Origin: Xanthocytophaga flava
GTDB lineage: Bacteria > Bacteroidota > Bacteroidia > Cytophagales > 172606-1
Length of the DNA: 64,000 bases
Direction of reading: 5' to 3'
Assembly: GCA_030068525.1 (NCBI GenBank)
Contig: JASJOS010000012.1
Coordinates: 124,001-188,000, forward strand
Shown in pieces: positions 31,012 to 40,483 of this stretch (the first letter of the stretch is position 1; each line of letters opens with the position of its first letter). The notes beneath the pieces are model-generated. The model was not told the DNA's origin. It saw only the letters and a program-made list of their open reading frames with translations, and searched no databases. Both the position numbers and the translations under genes were made by a program.

Positions 31012-32922
31012 TTAATAAGTCTGTAGTGTTATCTGTAGATGAGGAAAGTTCTGCTTGAGCAAAATCACATCTTCCTGTAGTTTTTTGATATACTGCACAT
31101 CTGTGTAGTAATTACTTTTTGCAGCAAAATGGTAGAGAACCAGTTCTTTCAGGTTTTTCATTTTCTTCAGCGTCTTCTGATTGGAAGCCACCTCATTAAT
31201 CACACTCTGTGCACAGATGATTTTTTCAATCTGCTCAAACTCCAGAATTTCAACAGGCAATTTAAATTTGCCAAAGAAGCTATCATCCGAAAACAAGACA
31301 TTCAGTGTAGTGCCTTCCAGCTGTGCCTGATAAGCCAGTCGTGCAGGATCGCCTCCTGCTACAAAACAACGTTTGACGATATAATGAAATTGCCGGTAAA
31401 AGTTATGATCATTGCTACCCACCTGTCGGGTCCGTTCATCCAGTGCAAACAAAGATAATCCTGCCCTGGCTGTTTCTACCACACTAAAAAGAGGGTTTTT
31501 AAACAACTCATCTACAGTCTTATAAAAACCAGCTTTTTGCTGTTTCTGAATCACCTCATATTGCTTACGGGGAAGATATTTCTCCAGTACTTTTTTAAAA
31601 TGGGTACTGTACTCCTTTCCTCTCAGTGCATTTAGTAACAGGACCGGGTATAACAATGGCTCAGGAATACCTCCTGCCAGCATGATCTCAGCAGCTAGCT
31701 TACTATTACCTTCATCAAGAGAGTTGATAAGACGTAATAAGTTTTCATGAACGGAAGTATCTGACTCAACCAGATACGGCACTTCAAGCTGCTGTAAAGA
31801 ATCACGCACATGTACAGGTAATGCGATAGGCAATTTACGTTTACAAATCTCTTCAGTCTGCTTTTGTGTCAGTTGTTCGCCAATACAAACCAACGTAGTT
31901 TGTGGAGTAAGCCTGTCAGACGCTTGAATGTTGTTTCTTTTGAATTGCTCTATGATTTCTTCCGAAGAATATCCTTTCATTTTTCCGAGTACAGACACCT
32001 GCTGTCTGGAAAGATCTGCTCCCATCTGGAATGGGGATGCTATCCGCTTTTCCAGTAGTGGCATTGCCCTTTCATTCAGTAAGCCAAAACTGAGTGCACG
32101 CAGCAAATCCTCTGTAGGCATACTATCCGCACTGGTCAGATTATTCTGGAAAAGATTCAGATACACCGCCCGTACAGACTGTGAAAGTTTTCGTTTGCTA
32201 CATTCCTGAATCAACTTAAGTACGGCAGCATCTCTCACACCACCTACATTTTGCAAAGGAGAATTATACAAGGAAAGATTTTTTAACTTTTCCATCTGCA
32301 TAATCCCTTCTGGCAGCACCTCTATTTCGTTTTGACCAAGATCCAGCACTTCCAGTTGAGTAAATTGGATAAGGCTTTCTGGCAACTGGGTTAGTGTTGT
32401 TTCGCGTATTGCCAGATAGGTCAGAACATCCGGGTTGAGGAAAGACAAAAGTTCTTCCAGTTGAGACAGTTTTCCTTTGTTCAGAGAAAAACTTTTTACC
32501 TGTGTCAGAGGTTCATTTATCTCAACTGTTGCCTCCTGAATAGATAATTTTTCCAACAAAGGCAATCCATTTAAGGACACAGGAAAGGTTGGATACTCCG
32601 GATAGTCAAACTCAATTATCAGTTCTTTCAAATTTTTAAATACACTTATCTGAGGGGCTATCTTTCTTGCCAGATATCCTACTGAACTTCTCATGGATAA
32701 AACCAGTACCTGCCAGTGCGTCTGGCTCAGAATCTCCTGTTCCACCAAATCCTGATCTTCTGACAAAATGGTAACTTTCTCAAAGAAAACACCGTCTGGT
32801 CTTGCGAAGGCAAGTCTATACTCTATGGTAAGGGAATTGTAAATTTTCTCATAGATCTGAATCCCGATGCAATCCGGATATGCAGCAAAAGCAGCTACCA
32901 GCGAAGGAAATGTTGAAATCAT
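31012..32922 (-). CDS. LRR protein, paralogue of the 23892-26696 protein
   Basis: A 636-residue cytoplasmic protein with the same architecture as the larger LRR protein upstream. Leucine-rich repeats occupy about residues 85-235 ('LIQFTQLEVLDLGQNEIEVLPEGI'), a BRCT-like segment about 300-375 ('LSRQQVSVLGKMKGYSSEEI ... TTLVCIGEQLTQ' in pieces), then 'SLQQLEVPYLVESDTSVHENLLRLINSL', a helical region to about 560, and a final LRR-like stretch 'LKKMKNLKELVLYHF'. The LRR block is much shorter than in its relative. Function unknown; the shared centre suggests a common partner, with the LRRs giving specificity. Confidence 0.78.
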   Translation of the reverse strand: MISTFPSLVAAFAAYPDCIGIQIYEKIYNSLTIEYRLAFARPDGVFFEKVTILSEDQDLVEQEILSQTHWQVLVLSMRSSVGYLARKIAPQISVFKNLKELIIEFDYPEYPTFPVSLNGLPLLEKLSIQEATVEINEPLTQVKSFSLNKGKLSQLEELLSFLNPDVLTYLAIRETTLTQLPESLIQFTQLEVLDLGQNEIEVLPEGIMQMEKLKNLSLYNSPLQNVGGVRDAAVLKLIQECSKRKLSQSVRAVYLNLFQNNLTSADSMPTEDLLRALSFGLLNERAMPLLEKRIASPFQMGADLSRQQVSVLGKMKGYSSEEIIEQFKRNNIQASDRLTPQTTLVCIGEQLTQKQTEEICKRKLPIALPVHVRDSLQQLEVPYLVESDTSVHENLLRLINSLDEGNSKLAAEIMLAGGIPEPLLYPVLLLNALRGKEYSTHFKKVLEKYLPRKQYEVIQKQQKAGFYKTVDELFKNPLFSVVETARAGLSLFALDERTRQVGSNDHNFYRQFHYIVKRCFVAGGDPARLAYQAQLEGTTLNVLFSDDSFFGKFKLPVEILEFEQIEKIICAQSVINEVASNQKTLKKMKNLKELVLYHFAAKSNYYTDVQYIKKLQEDVILLKQNFPHLQITLQTY

Positions 32923-33117
32923 ACTAGTTAATACGTAAAATCAGAAACTACCTAAAGCATTTCTGTAGTTTACATACGCTTAAAAAAAACAATAAAACTT
33001 GTTACACACCTTTAAAACATTTTCAAAGAAAGTAACTTTTTAATTACAAAGAAAATGCATTTTATTGAGTCGACATTTTTCCTATTGAATTAATCTTCGA
33101 TCAATTACAGAAAAAAC

Positions 33118-35421
33118 ATGACAAAAAGAAAAAACACAATTGCTTTTTCCCCTAAGATTATACTTCTATTCCTGTGTAACTCACTTTGTCCTTTATTCAC
33201 TCTGAGCTTTGGACAGGAAAGATTGAATCTTGATTTTGAAATCCAAAATGATACAAAAAGTGCATTTCCCTTTTGGGATTTTCCCAAGAATATTTCATTT
33301 CAATATGATTCAACAATCAAATACTCAGGTGAGACTAGCCTTTTTCTTGATCTGAAGAAGCCTTTCAATTATGGAGCTTTTAATACAGTCTCTTCTCCTG
33401 TCGTTGACTTTAAGACTAAAAACATAACAATCTCTGTCTGGGTAAAGACACAGAATTTCGATGGTACAATTCAATTATATGCAAGTACAGGAAATAATCA
33501 AACAAGTGATCGTCTTAGTTATGTTCGGGATACTTCAACAATTGATGGAGAAAACTGGAGTAAACATCAGGTGGAGATTCCCGTTCCTGCCCAAGCAGAT
33601 TATTTAGCTATGGGCATGTTTTTATCAGGTCATGGCAAGTTATGGATAGATCATTGGCAAATTATGTATGAAGGACAAAAGTATAAGGATATTCCTTTAC
33701 CTGGCACTCAGATTATAAATGATACACTACTCAGCATGTATGAACCAGATCTATCTTTTGAAGATATCAAAAAGAATACTCGATTACTGAAGCAAATAAA
33801 TCTTGTAACTGACTCCCTATATTTTAAAGATGGAAGACAAAGTTTGAAACTGGAAAATGTAAGCCGGGCAAAGGCACCTTTGCTTCAGGTTATTTCCCTT
33901 GATACTTTATGGGGTAAAACATTGTCAGTAAAAGGGTTTATCAAAAAATCTTCTTTTGCTAAATCAACACAATCTGTCTTTTTTTCTTTTATTTCTAATG
34001 ACAAACGCTTCAAAAATCCCTGGAGGATTTATAAGTATGTTGAATTACCTGTTCAGTCAATATCTATCTCAGATACAAATAGTGATTGGGAGCAATTTTC
34101 AGTAGAAACATCTATTCCAGGCAACCAGTATGTCCAATATGCCAGTATTGGTTTTGTCTCTACGGATGTCTCTGCATTCTGGCTGGACAATATCAAGATT
34201 CTGGTCAATGGGCAAGCACCTCATTCTATGACATCTCCGGCTCCTCCCACATTAGCAGAAACAGCCTGGTTGAAGAAAGCAATCATTCCACTAAAATCCA
34301 CCTCTCCATCAGATCCGTTTACAGACTTACTAGCAGTAAATGAAAAAATAGGCAAGGCACGCATGATAGGATTAGGTGAGAATACACATGGGTCACATGA
34401 AATTTTTCAGATGAAACACCGTCTGATTCGCTGGCTTGTTGAGCAAAAAGGATTCAATGTAATCGCTTTCGAGGCTGACATGGCAGCGGCTGAGGATGTC
34501 AATAAGTATGTGCTTACAGGCAAAGGAGATGCCAGAAAGATATTGAAGGGACTTGGCTACTGGACCTGGAGTGTCGAGGAAATCGCAGAACTGATTAGCT
34601 GGGTCAGACAATACAATCTTGCCCATCCCAAACAAATGGTACAGTTTAAAGGGTTTGATATGCAGTATTCCTGGAAAGCACTGGCTGCTTTAAAAGAGTA
34701 TTTGCAACCCAAAGACACACTTGCCTGGCATTCATTGAAGAAGCGAATGGAATACGTACAAGCCATTCGTCGTTTTGTTCCTCCTACAGATACCACCATT
34801 GTATCTGCAATGCAAGCTTTGCGGGAAGTCAAAAACACATTTCTGATCAGAGTTCCTGTAGGCTCGCTGAGTGAGAAATCTCTGATTCAACAACATTTCC
34901 GGCAGATTGAACAAGCCATTGAACTACGGTCTGTCGGAGAGTCTTCCCGATTCAGAGATGCCTGTATGGCAGAAAATCTTTATCGTACATTTACGTCGAT
35001 TCCCAATGCTCGTGTGGTAATATGGGCACATAACAACCACGTAGATAAGTATGATATGGGTTACTGGCTCAAAACCGAACTGGCAGATGACTATCAGTCT
35101 ATCGGTTTTACCTTTGATCAGGGTACATTCCGAGCCATTTACAAAGACAGTGTCCAATCAGCTCCTGCTCAGACAAGTGTTGCAGGCAGTTATGAGTCTT
35201 ACTTCAAAACAGCTCAAACGCCTATGTTTTATCTTCCGTTACAAAAAATACCACTAACAAAAGATACTCAGTGGCTTCACCAACGGTTATTGTTTAGAAG
35301 TATTGGTGCAGAGGCTTACAATGATGATTTCAGCCGACGTGACTTGTTAAAAGAATTTGATGCACTTATTTATATCCAAAAATCAACTCCCAGCAAACCT
35401 ATGGTAATGCAAAATAAGTAA
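33118..35421 (+). CDS. Secreted erythromycin-esterase-like protein with two N-terminal beta domains
   Basis: A 767-residue protein with an N-terminal signal sequence (IILLFLCNSLCPLFTLSFG). Residues about 30-200 and 205-365 are two jelly-roll-like domains with carbohydrate-binding-module character ('WVKTQNFDGTIQLYAST', 'WIDHWQIMYEG', later 'AFWLDNIKILVNG'). Residues about 385-760 are the erythromycin esterase/EreA-like domain: 'MIGLGENTHGSHEIFQMKHRLIRWLVEQKGFN' in pieces, 'FKGFDMQY' and 'RVVIWAHNNHVDKYDMGYWL' with the conserved catalytic His. Canonical EreA is cytoplasmic and smaller; a secreted member with binding modules suggests another substrate, perhaps a succinoglycan-type or polyketide ester. 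Confidence in the family is good, in the substrate none. Confidence 0.8.
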   Translation: MTKRKNTIAFSPKIILLFLCNSLCPLFTLSFGQERLNLDFEIQNDTKSAFPFWDFPKNISFQYDSTIKYSGETSLFLDLKKPFNYGAFNTVSSPVVDFKTKNITISVWVKTQNFDGTIQLYASTGNNQTSDRLSYVRDTSTIDGENWSKHQVEIPVPAQADYLAMGMFLSGHGKLWIDHWQIMYEGQKYKDIPLPGTQIINDTLLSMYEPDLSFEDIKKNTRLLKQINLVTDSLYFKDGRQSLKLENVSRAKAPLLQVISLDTLWGKTLSVKGFIKKSSFAKSTQSVFFSFISNDKRFKNPWRIYKYVELPVQSISISDTNSDWEQFSVETSIPGNQYVQYASIGFVSTDVSAFWLDNIKILVNGQAPHSMTSPAPPTLAETAWLKKAIIPLKSTSPSDPFTDLLAVNEKIGKARMIGLGENTHGSHEIFQMKHRLIRWLVEQKGFNVIAFEADMAAAEDVNKYVLTGKGDARKILKGLGYWTWSVEEIAELISWVRQYNLAHPKQMVQFKGFDMQYSWKALAALKEYLQPKDTLAWHSLKKRMEYVQAIRRFVPPTDTTIVSAMQALREVKNTFLIRVPVGSLSEKSLIQQHFRQIEQAIELRSVGESSRFRDACMAENLYRTFTSIPNARVVIWAHNNHVDKYDMGYWLKTELADDYQSIGFTFDQGTFRAIYKDSVQSAPAQTSVAGSYESYFKTAQTPMFYLPLQKIPLTKDTQWLHQRLLFRSIGAEAYNDDFSRRDLLKEFDALIYIQKSTPSKPMVMQNK

Positions 35422-35491
35422 CATTACCATGTTCTATATCAAGGAGGTATCAATAAGACTTCAACTAAGGAATAGAGGCGAAATAAAAAAA

Positions 35492-35530
35492 GCATAGTTT
35501 AGTATACAACCAGTATACACTAAACTATGC
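35492..35530. terminator. Bidirectional terminator hairpin
   Basis: GCATAGTTTAGT and ACTAAACTATGC form a 12-bp stem extended by ATAC/GTAT with a small bulge. It lies between the converging erythromycin-esterase-like gene and the aldose epimerase gene that ends the arabinose locus. Confidence 0.78.
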
Positions 35531-35572
35531 ATATTTCCTTAGTAAAGCAGACTGTTTAAACTCTGCCAAATC

Positions 35573-36766
35573 TTATTTCTTTGTAGAAAACTTGTATACA
35601 GTTGTGGTTGCATACGTTTCTCCGGGACGAAGCACTGTACTTGGGAAAGAAGGCTTGTTTGGAGAATCCGGATAGTGTTCAGTTTCCAGACAGAAACCAT
35701 AGCGATGTTTGTATACTATACCATTTTTACCAGTGATGGTACCATCCAGGAAGTTACCAGTGTAGAATTGCACAGCAGGTTCGGTAGTGTATGTATCCAA
35801 CACACGTCCGCTAGTTGGTTCGTAAACAGTCGCTACATGTTTCAGAGAATCTTTAGACTCTTTCAACACCCAGCAGTGGTCGTATCCTAAACCATATTTA
35901 ATCTGCACATCCGAAGAATCATTGATACGTGCTCCGATTTTAGTAGACGTATTAAAATCAAAAGGTGTTCCCGCTACAGGTTTTAACTCACCAGTAGGAA
36001 TCAGGCCTTTATCTACAGGAACCAGTTTATCGGCATACAACGTTACCTCATGATCCAGGATATCGCGTTTTACTCCACCTGTCAGGTTGAAATAGGTATG
36101 GTTAGTCAGGTTGATAACTGTAGGTTTATCGGTAGTAGCTTTGTAGCTGATTTGAAGAGAGTTATCATTCTTTAGTTGGTAGGTTACTTCGGTAGTCAAT
36201 GTGCCGGGATATCCTTCCTCACCATCTTTGCTTACATAGGTCAGTTTCAATGATGGCTCTTCTCCTTCTACTGGAGTTGCATCCCACAACACTTTATCGA
36301 ATCCTACTTTACCACCATGCAATGCATTGGGGCCATTGTTAGTAGCGAGTGTGTAGGTTTTTCCATCCAGCGTAAATTTACCTTTTCCGATACGGTTGCC
36401 ATATCGTCCAATCAATGCACCAAAGTATGGTACACCTTTCAAATATCCACCCAGAGAGTCACATCCCAATACTATATCTTCATATTTACCATCCTTGTCA
36501 GGAGCAGTCCAGGAAACGATAGTACCACCATAGTTGGTAATTTTCACTTCCATACCAGAAGCATTGCGGAGGGTATATAAATCGGCAGCTTTGCCATCAG
36601 GCAATGTGCCAAAAGGAGCATCTTTTTGAATTCCGACTTTCGGGGTTTGTTCCATTACATTTACGGAGTCTTGATTTTCTGAAGTTTTGCTTTTCTGGTC
36701 ACAGGATACCAGTGCCATGCTACCCAGTAAGAGAGTAGCAAAAAACATCTGAGAGAACGTTTTCAT
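35573..36766 (-). CDS. galM: Lipoprotein aldose 1-epimerase (galactose mutarotase family)
   Basis: A 397-residue protein starting with a lipoprotein signal (MKTFSQMFFATLLLGSMALVSC). The mutarotase domain is complete: 'ITNYGGTIVSWTAPDKDGKYEDIVLG', 'YFGALIGRYGNRIGKGKFTL', 'NNGPNALHGG', the catalytic His in 'VINLTNHTYFNLTG', 'DHCWVL' with the second active-site His, and the catalytic Glu in 'CLETEHYPDSPN'. It interconverts alpha and beta anomers of aldoses, here presumably L-arabinose in the periplasm before uptake. It is the last gene of the arabinose locus, 82 bp after transaldolase, and is closed by the hairpin at 35492-35530. Confidence 0.92.
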   Translation of the reverse strand: MKTFSQMFFATLLLGSMALVSCDQKSKTSENQDSVNVMEQTPKVGIQKDAPFGTLPDGKAADLYTLRNASGMEVKITNYGGTIVSWTAPDKDGKYEDIVLGCDSLGGYLKGVPYFGALIGRYGNRIGKGKFTLDGKTYTLATNNGPNALHGGKVGFDKVLWDATPVEGEEPSLKLTYVSKDGEEGYPGTLTTEVTYQLKNDNSLQISYKATTDKPTVINLTNHTYFNLTGGVKRDILDHEVTLYADKLVPVDKGLIPTGELKPVAGTPFDFNTSTKIGARINDSSDVQIKYGLGYDHCWVLKESKDSLKHVATVYEPTSGRVLDTYTTEPAVQFYTGNFLDGTITGKNGIVYKHRYGFCLETEHYPDSPNKPSFPSTVLRPGETYATTTVYKFSTKK

Positions 36767-36768
36767 GC

Positions 36769-36792
36769 AGGTGTAACAGGTGTAAAGGTGTA
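36769..36792 (-). promoter_or_regulatory. Three TACACCT repeats in the galM leader
   Basis: On the minus strand TACACCT occurs three times at 8-9 bp spacing directly upstream of the galM ATG (36769-36775, 36778-36784, 36786-36792). The repeats cover the place where a ribosome-binding site is expected and none is purine rich. Confidence 0.35.
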
Positions 36793-36848
36793 TAAGTGAT
36801 TAAAAATCTGTAGTGGATGTCTATCTTTCATCCACTACAGGCGTATTT

Positions 36849-37502
36849 TTACCATTTGCCAGCCATATCCTTCAGGAATTTCTCCAACCCAGAATCTGTC
36901 AATGGGTGTTTCATCAATGCAGTTATTGCACTCAAAGGTCCAGTCATTACGTCAGATCCCAGTTCTGCACACTTGATAATATGCATAGGGTGACGTACAG
37001 AAGCAGCCAGAATCTGAGTGGCATATCCGTAGTTATCATAAATGAGACGAATCTGTTCGATCAGTTTTAACCCATCTGTAGACACATCATCCAAACGACC
37101 TACAAACGGAGATACATAGGTAGCACCTGCTTTAGCAGCCAGTAAAGCTTGTCCGGCAGAGAATACCAGTGTACAGTTGGTTTTGATCCCTTTTTGTGAA
37201 AAATATTTAATGGCTTTGATACCATCTTTGATCATAGGCACTTTCACAACGATCTTTGGGTCAAGGGCAGCCAGCAGTTCGCCTTCTTCCACCATGCCCT
37301 TAAACTCTGTTGAGATTACTTCCGCACTTACATCTCCATCTACAATATTGCAGATAGCCCGGTAGTGATTCAGAATATTTTCTTTTCCGGTAATGCCTTC
37401 TTTGGCCATCAGAGAAGGGTTTGTGGTTACTCCATCCAACACGCCCAGATCCTGAGCTTCCTGAATCTCTTTCAGATTTGCTGTGTCAATAAAAAACTTC
37501 AT
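36849..37502 (-). CDS. tal: Transaldolase / fructose-6-phosphate aldolase (TalC/MipB type)
   Basis: A 217-residue protein of the short transaldolase class: '[36 protein letters not shown]' in pieces, '[21 protein letters not shown]' with the Schiff-base Lys in VKVPM, '[32 protein letters not shown]', and '[23 protein letters not shown]'. The short form has either transaldolase or fructose-6-phosphate aldolase activity; the arabinose context favours transaldolase, moving D-xylulose 5-phosphate carbon into glycolysis. It sits between the HAD gene (145 bp upstream) and galM. Confidence 0.9.
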   Translation of the reverse strand: MKFFIDTANLKEIQEAQDLGVLDGVTTNPSLMAKEGITGKENILNHYRAICNIVDGDVSAEVISTEFKGMVEEGELLAALDPKIVVKVPMIKDGIKAIKYFSQKGIKTNCTLVFSAGQALLAAKAGATYVSPFVGRLDDVSTDGLKLIEQIRLIYDNYGYATQILAASVRHPMHIIKCAELGSDVMTGPLSAITALMKHPLTDSGLEKFLKDMAGKW

Positions 37503-37647
37503 TGGTAAATTGGTATTAGGGTTTTGGTAAAAAATAGAACTACATTTTATAGCGAAGTGGTTTTAGCTAACTACAATTATTATCGTATCATTAGAGCAAC
37601 CACTTCTTTGTATTGGACTTTAGTTGTTGGATTTGTATTGATAGTAA

Positions 37648-38313
37648 TTACAGCTTAGCCAGTTCTTCTTTCAGATTGATAGACTGATAATTGTCTACAC
37701 ACTTCATCACACTACTGATAGATGTAAATTCCTCAGCCTTATGGGTTGTAGTAAGAATAATAGCCTTCATACCTGCATTTCGGGCTGTTTTAGCACCTGT
37801 AGGTGAATCTTCAAATACCAAGCAATTAGCATAGGGCACTTCCATTTGATCTGCTACTTTAAAAAATACTTCCGGGTCAGGTTTGCCATTTGTTACATCC
37901 CGGTCAACGACAACCGCTTTGAAATAATGACGTATATTCAGATTATCCAGCACATAGTCTACATTTTCAAAACGGGCAGCTGTGCCAATTCCCATGGGTA
38001 TACCTGCCTGATATGCCTCTTCCAGTAATTCAGGTAATCCCTCTACCAGTTTCAGCTGAGACAAAAAGATTTCCCGGTATCGGGCTTCTTTATCAGACGA
38101 TATCCGATCGCGTTCTTCAAAGGTATATTTATCTCCGAATAAACGCACCAGAATATCATCGTTTTTGCCGTGGCAGTTTGCTACTACTTCATCCAGTGTG
38201 AGTTCCAATCCCACTTCTGCCAGTTTCTTTTGCCAGGCATGATGATGGACCATCATATTGTCCACCATTGTACCGTCCATGTCAAAAATAAGTCCGAATT
38301 TCTTTTCTGTCAT
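37648..38313 (-). CDS. HAD-superfamily phosphatase (beta-phosphoglucomutase-like)
   Basis: A 221-residue HAD hydrolase with all motifs: FDMDGTMVD (nucleophile Asp), the helical cap ('YREIFLSQLKLVEGLPELLEEA'), 'MGIGTAARFENVDYVLDNL' (Ser/Thr motif region), the Lys in 'DVTNGKPDPEVF' and 'CLVFEDSPTGAKTARNAGM' (Asp pair). The start ATG at 38313 overlaps the TAA stop of the SSS symporter by one base (TAATG on the minus strand), a sign of translational coupling. In this family substrates are hexose or pentose phosphates; here it may clear a sugar phosphate that builds up during arabinose use. Confidence 0.87.
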   Translation of the reverse strand: MTEKKFGLIFDMDGTMVDNMMVHHHAWQKKLAEVGLELTLDEVVANCHGKNDDILVRLFGDKYTFEERDRISSDKEARYREIFLSQLKLVEGLPELLEEAYQAGIPMGIGTAARFENVDYVLDNLNIRHYFKAVVVDRDVTNGKPDPEVFFKVADQMEVPYANCLVFEDSPTGAKTARNAGMKAIILTTTHKAEEFTSISSVMKCVDNYQSINLKEELAKL

Positions 38314-39968
38314 TACCAAAATAAAGTATATATCAATATAATTAATGCGAAAATACCCGCTGCACCCAAACGAAACGAAGAAGTGGTTTTGAACCAGTCT
38401 TTATTTACCTCCAGTGCATTTTTGTTGTCTTTTCCTTTGGATTCGATCAGACTAATGGTAACATGAACAACCACACAGATCCAGAACACAATCCCCATCC
38501 GATTCAGGAAAGGGATTTCCGGAAACTGATATTTGAAAAAGGTTGATAGCGGAATACTTAGTACAGCGGCTACCAGTGCAGCATTTGCTGTAGCCTTTCG
38601 CCAGAAGAATCCTAACAGGAAAATAGCCAGGATGCCTGGTGAAATAAAGCCTGTATATTCCTGTATGTATTCAAATCCTTGTCCAAAGTTTTTCAACAGC
38701 GGGCTAATTGCCAATGCAATAATAAACGAAACTACAATAGCTACCCTTCCCAGCCAGACAGTTTTTTTCTCATCCAGATTCGGATTGATAAACTTCTTGT
38801 GAATGTCCAGCATATAAATAGTAGAAATACTATTAGCTTTTCCAGCCAGAGAAGCCACAATCGCAGCAGTCAACGCGGCAAAAGCCAATCCTTTTAAACC
38901 TACAGGTAGCAGGTTTAGCAAAACTGGATAAGCATTGTCAGGCTTTACTACCCCACTTTCTGTAATACCTTTGATAATAGCAGGGTCGGCTTGTTCCTGA
39001 AACAGCACGTAAGCAGCCAAACCAGGTAGTACTACGATAAAAGGCATCATCAGCTTCAGGAAAGCGGCAAATAATAATCCACTACGAGCAGTAGTCAGAT
39101 CAGCACCCAATGCCCGTTGCGTAATATATTGGTTACAACCAAAATAGTTAAAGTTTACAATCCATTGTCCTCCTACAATAAACATAAGTAAGCCAGGCAA
39201 TTGATTGTATGCATCTATCATTCCCCCTTTGCCGTTGTGTACCTGATATTGTCCCGGACTAAAAATCATATGCATATGGCTATCTGCTTTTTGTTTGATC
39301 AGGCTCAGCCCTTCAAAAATTCCACTTCCTGTACCAACTTTATCAGACAACAACTGCAGGGCCAGATAGGTAGTTGCTAACCCGCCTATCACCAGACAAA
39401 CTACCTGAATTACATCCGTGTATCCGATTACTTTCATCCCACCTAGGGTGATAAAAACAGCAAATACAGTCAGAAAGATAGCACAAGGCATAAACCCAAA
39501 TCCAGTCATTTTCTCCAGACTCAGGGCTCCGAGATAGATGATAGAAGTCAGGTTTACAAGGATATATAAAAACAACCAGAATACTGCCATGATGGTAGCC
39601 AGACGATTATCATACCGCATTTGTAAAAATTGCGGCATAGTGTATATCTTGTTTCGGATATACATAGGCAGGAAATAAATGGCAATGATGATCAGAGAAA
39701 AACCACCCACTACCTCATAGACAGAGATAGCCAACCCCAATTGAAATGCCTGTCCACTCATACCAATAAACTGCTCAGCAGAAATATTGGAAGCGATAAT
39801 AGAAGCACCTATTGCCCACCAGGTAAGAGAACCTTCTGCGAGGAAAAAATCTTTGGAGTCGGCGGTTTGCTTGCCTTTGTGTTTATATACCCAATAGCCA
39901 TAGGCAGCCACAATGATGAAATAAATAAGGAAAATAACATAATCGGTGGTCTCTAGTCCGAGTTTCAT
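38313..39968 (-). CDS. Sodium/sugar symporter (SSS family, SglT-like)
   Basis: A 551-residue integral membrane protein with about 13-14 predicted membrane segments. SSS features include 'DFFLAEGSLTWWAIGASIIASNISAEQFIGMSGQ' in pieces, 'NKIYTMPQFLQMRYDNR', and 'AGKANSISTIYMLDIHKKFINP', the latter the family signature between helices 8 and 9. The sodium-sugar class fits the arabinose context and resembles the SSS transporter found in arabinose loci of Bacteroides. It should import L-arabinose (or arabinose released in the periplasm) with Na+. It heads a unit with the HAD gene, with which it overlaps, and lies 515 bp downstream of araD. Confidence 0.9.
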   Translation of the reverse strand: MKLGLETTDYVIFLIYFIIVAAYGYWVYKHKGKQTADSKDFFLAEGSLTWWAIGASIIASNISAEQFIGMSGQAFQLGLAISVYEVVGGFSLIIIAIYFLPMYIRNKIYTMPQFLQMRYDNRLATIMAVFWLFLYILVNLTSIIYLGALSLEKMTGFGFMPCAIFLTVFAVFITLGGMKVIGYTDVIQVVCLVIGGLATTYLALQLLSDKVGTGSGIFEGLSLIKQKADSHMHMIFSPGQYQVHNGKGGMIDAYNQLPGLLMFIVGGQWIVNFNYFGCNQYITQRALGADLTTARSGLLFAAFLKLMMPFIVVLPGLAAYVLFQEQADPAIIKGITESGVVKPDNAYPVLLNLLPVGLKGLAFAALTAAIVASLAGKANSISTIYMLDIHKKFINPNLDEKKTVWLGRVAIVVSFIIALAISPLLKNFGQGFEYIQEYTGFISPGILAIFLLGFFWRKATANAALVAAVLSIPLSTFFKYQFPEIPFLNRMGIVFWICVVVHVTISLIESKGKDNKNALEVNKDWFKTTSSFRLGAAGIFALIILIYTLFW

Positions 39969-40129
39969 AGAAATACAGGGTTCAAAGTGATTTAGCTAAT
40001 ACAATTCTTCTGTCAGATGTTATTTTATTTTCACAACAAATTATTTTTTTATTCCTATTTCAAACTGACCATATGTATCCACAGACAACAGAGCAAAAAA
40101 CCAAAACAGAGGGATATATGTTCAGGAAC

Positions 40130-40163
40130 ACTGACACTTCAGTTTAGAGAGCAAAAGTGTCAG
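40130..40163 (-). terminator. Hairpin between araD and the SSS symporter gene
   Basis: ACTGACACTT (40130-40139) pairs with AAGTGTCAGT (40154-40163). It may end the araB-araA-GH51-araD transcript before the symporter unit. T-richness on the minus strand is weak. Confidence 0.5.
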
Positions 40164-40245
40164 TATATTTTCTATTCTAATTTTGTGGCAATGTGGTTAT
40201 CTTCAACTAAAGTTATCTCAGATTTCCGCTCACCATTCTTCCACC

Positions 40246-40440
40246 AGCTTCTTCATTTTTTGCTTGTCCAAAAAAGGACAACAAATGAGAATTTGGTGGG
40301 ACAGGATGTGTGCCAGCCGCAAAAAAGGACAAAAAATTCCAAAGCTTCGCCGCTCAGGGCCAACGCTAGGCCCGCGGAATTTTTATCCTCACGCACCTAT
40401 ACTACCTCTCGCGATTGAAGTCTACTTTACTCTCTTTGTA
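40246..40440 (-). repeat. Dispersed structured repeat, copy B
   Basis: Read on the minus strand this stretch follows copy A (18262-18485): TACAAAGAGAG-AAAG, CTTCAATCG, TATAGGTGCGT, a hairpin with a GGCC-GGCC core, GGACAAGCAAAA and AATGAAGAAGCTG. The outer stem is AAAAATTCC/GGAATTTTT, different from copy A's CTTTTCTCCG/CGGAGAAAAG although at the same place, so the structure appears kept while the sequence changed. It lies in the araD-symporter gap. Confidence 0.6.
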
Positions 40441-40483
40441 CCTTTTTGTTTATTTTTCAGAAAAAACATGAAATAAAAACAGA

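Larger units (their letters stand above)
39969..40483. other. 515-bp gap between araD and the symporter
   Basis: No gene is supported here. The gap contains copy B of the dispersed structured repeat (40246-40440) and a 10-bp-arm hairpin (40130-40163). Plus-strand frames across it fall on the repeat and have no family resemblance. Confidence 0.6.

Noticed and set aside
40017-40476. Plus-strand frames of 97 and 133 codons between araD and the symporter
   Set aside because: They cover the dispersed repeat and a hairpin, overlap each other in different frames, and have low-complexity, unrecognised products.
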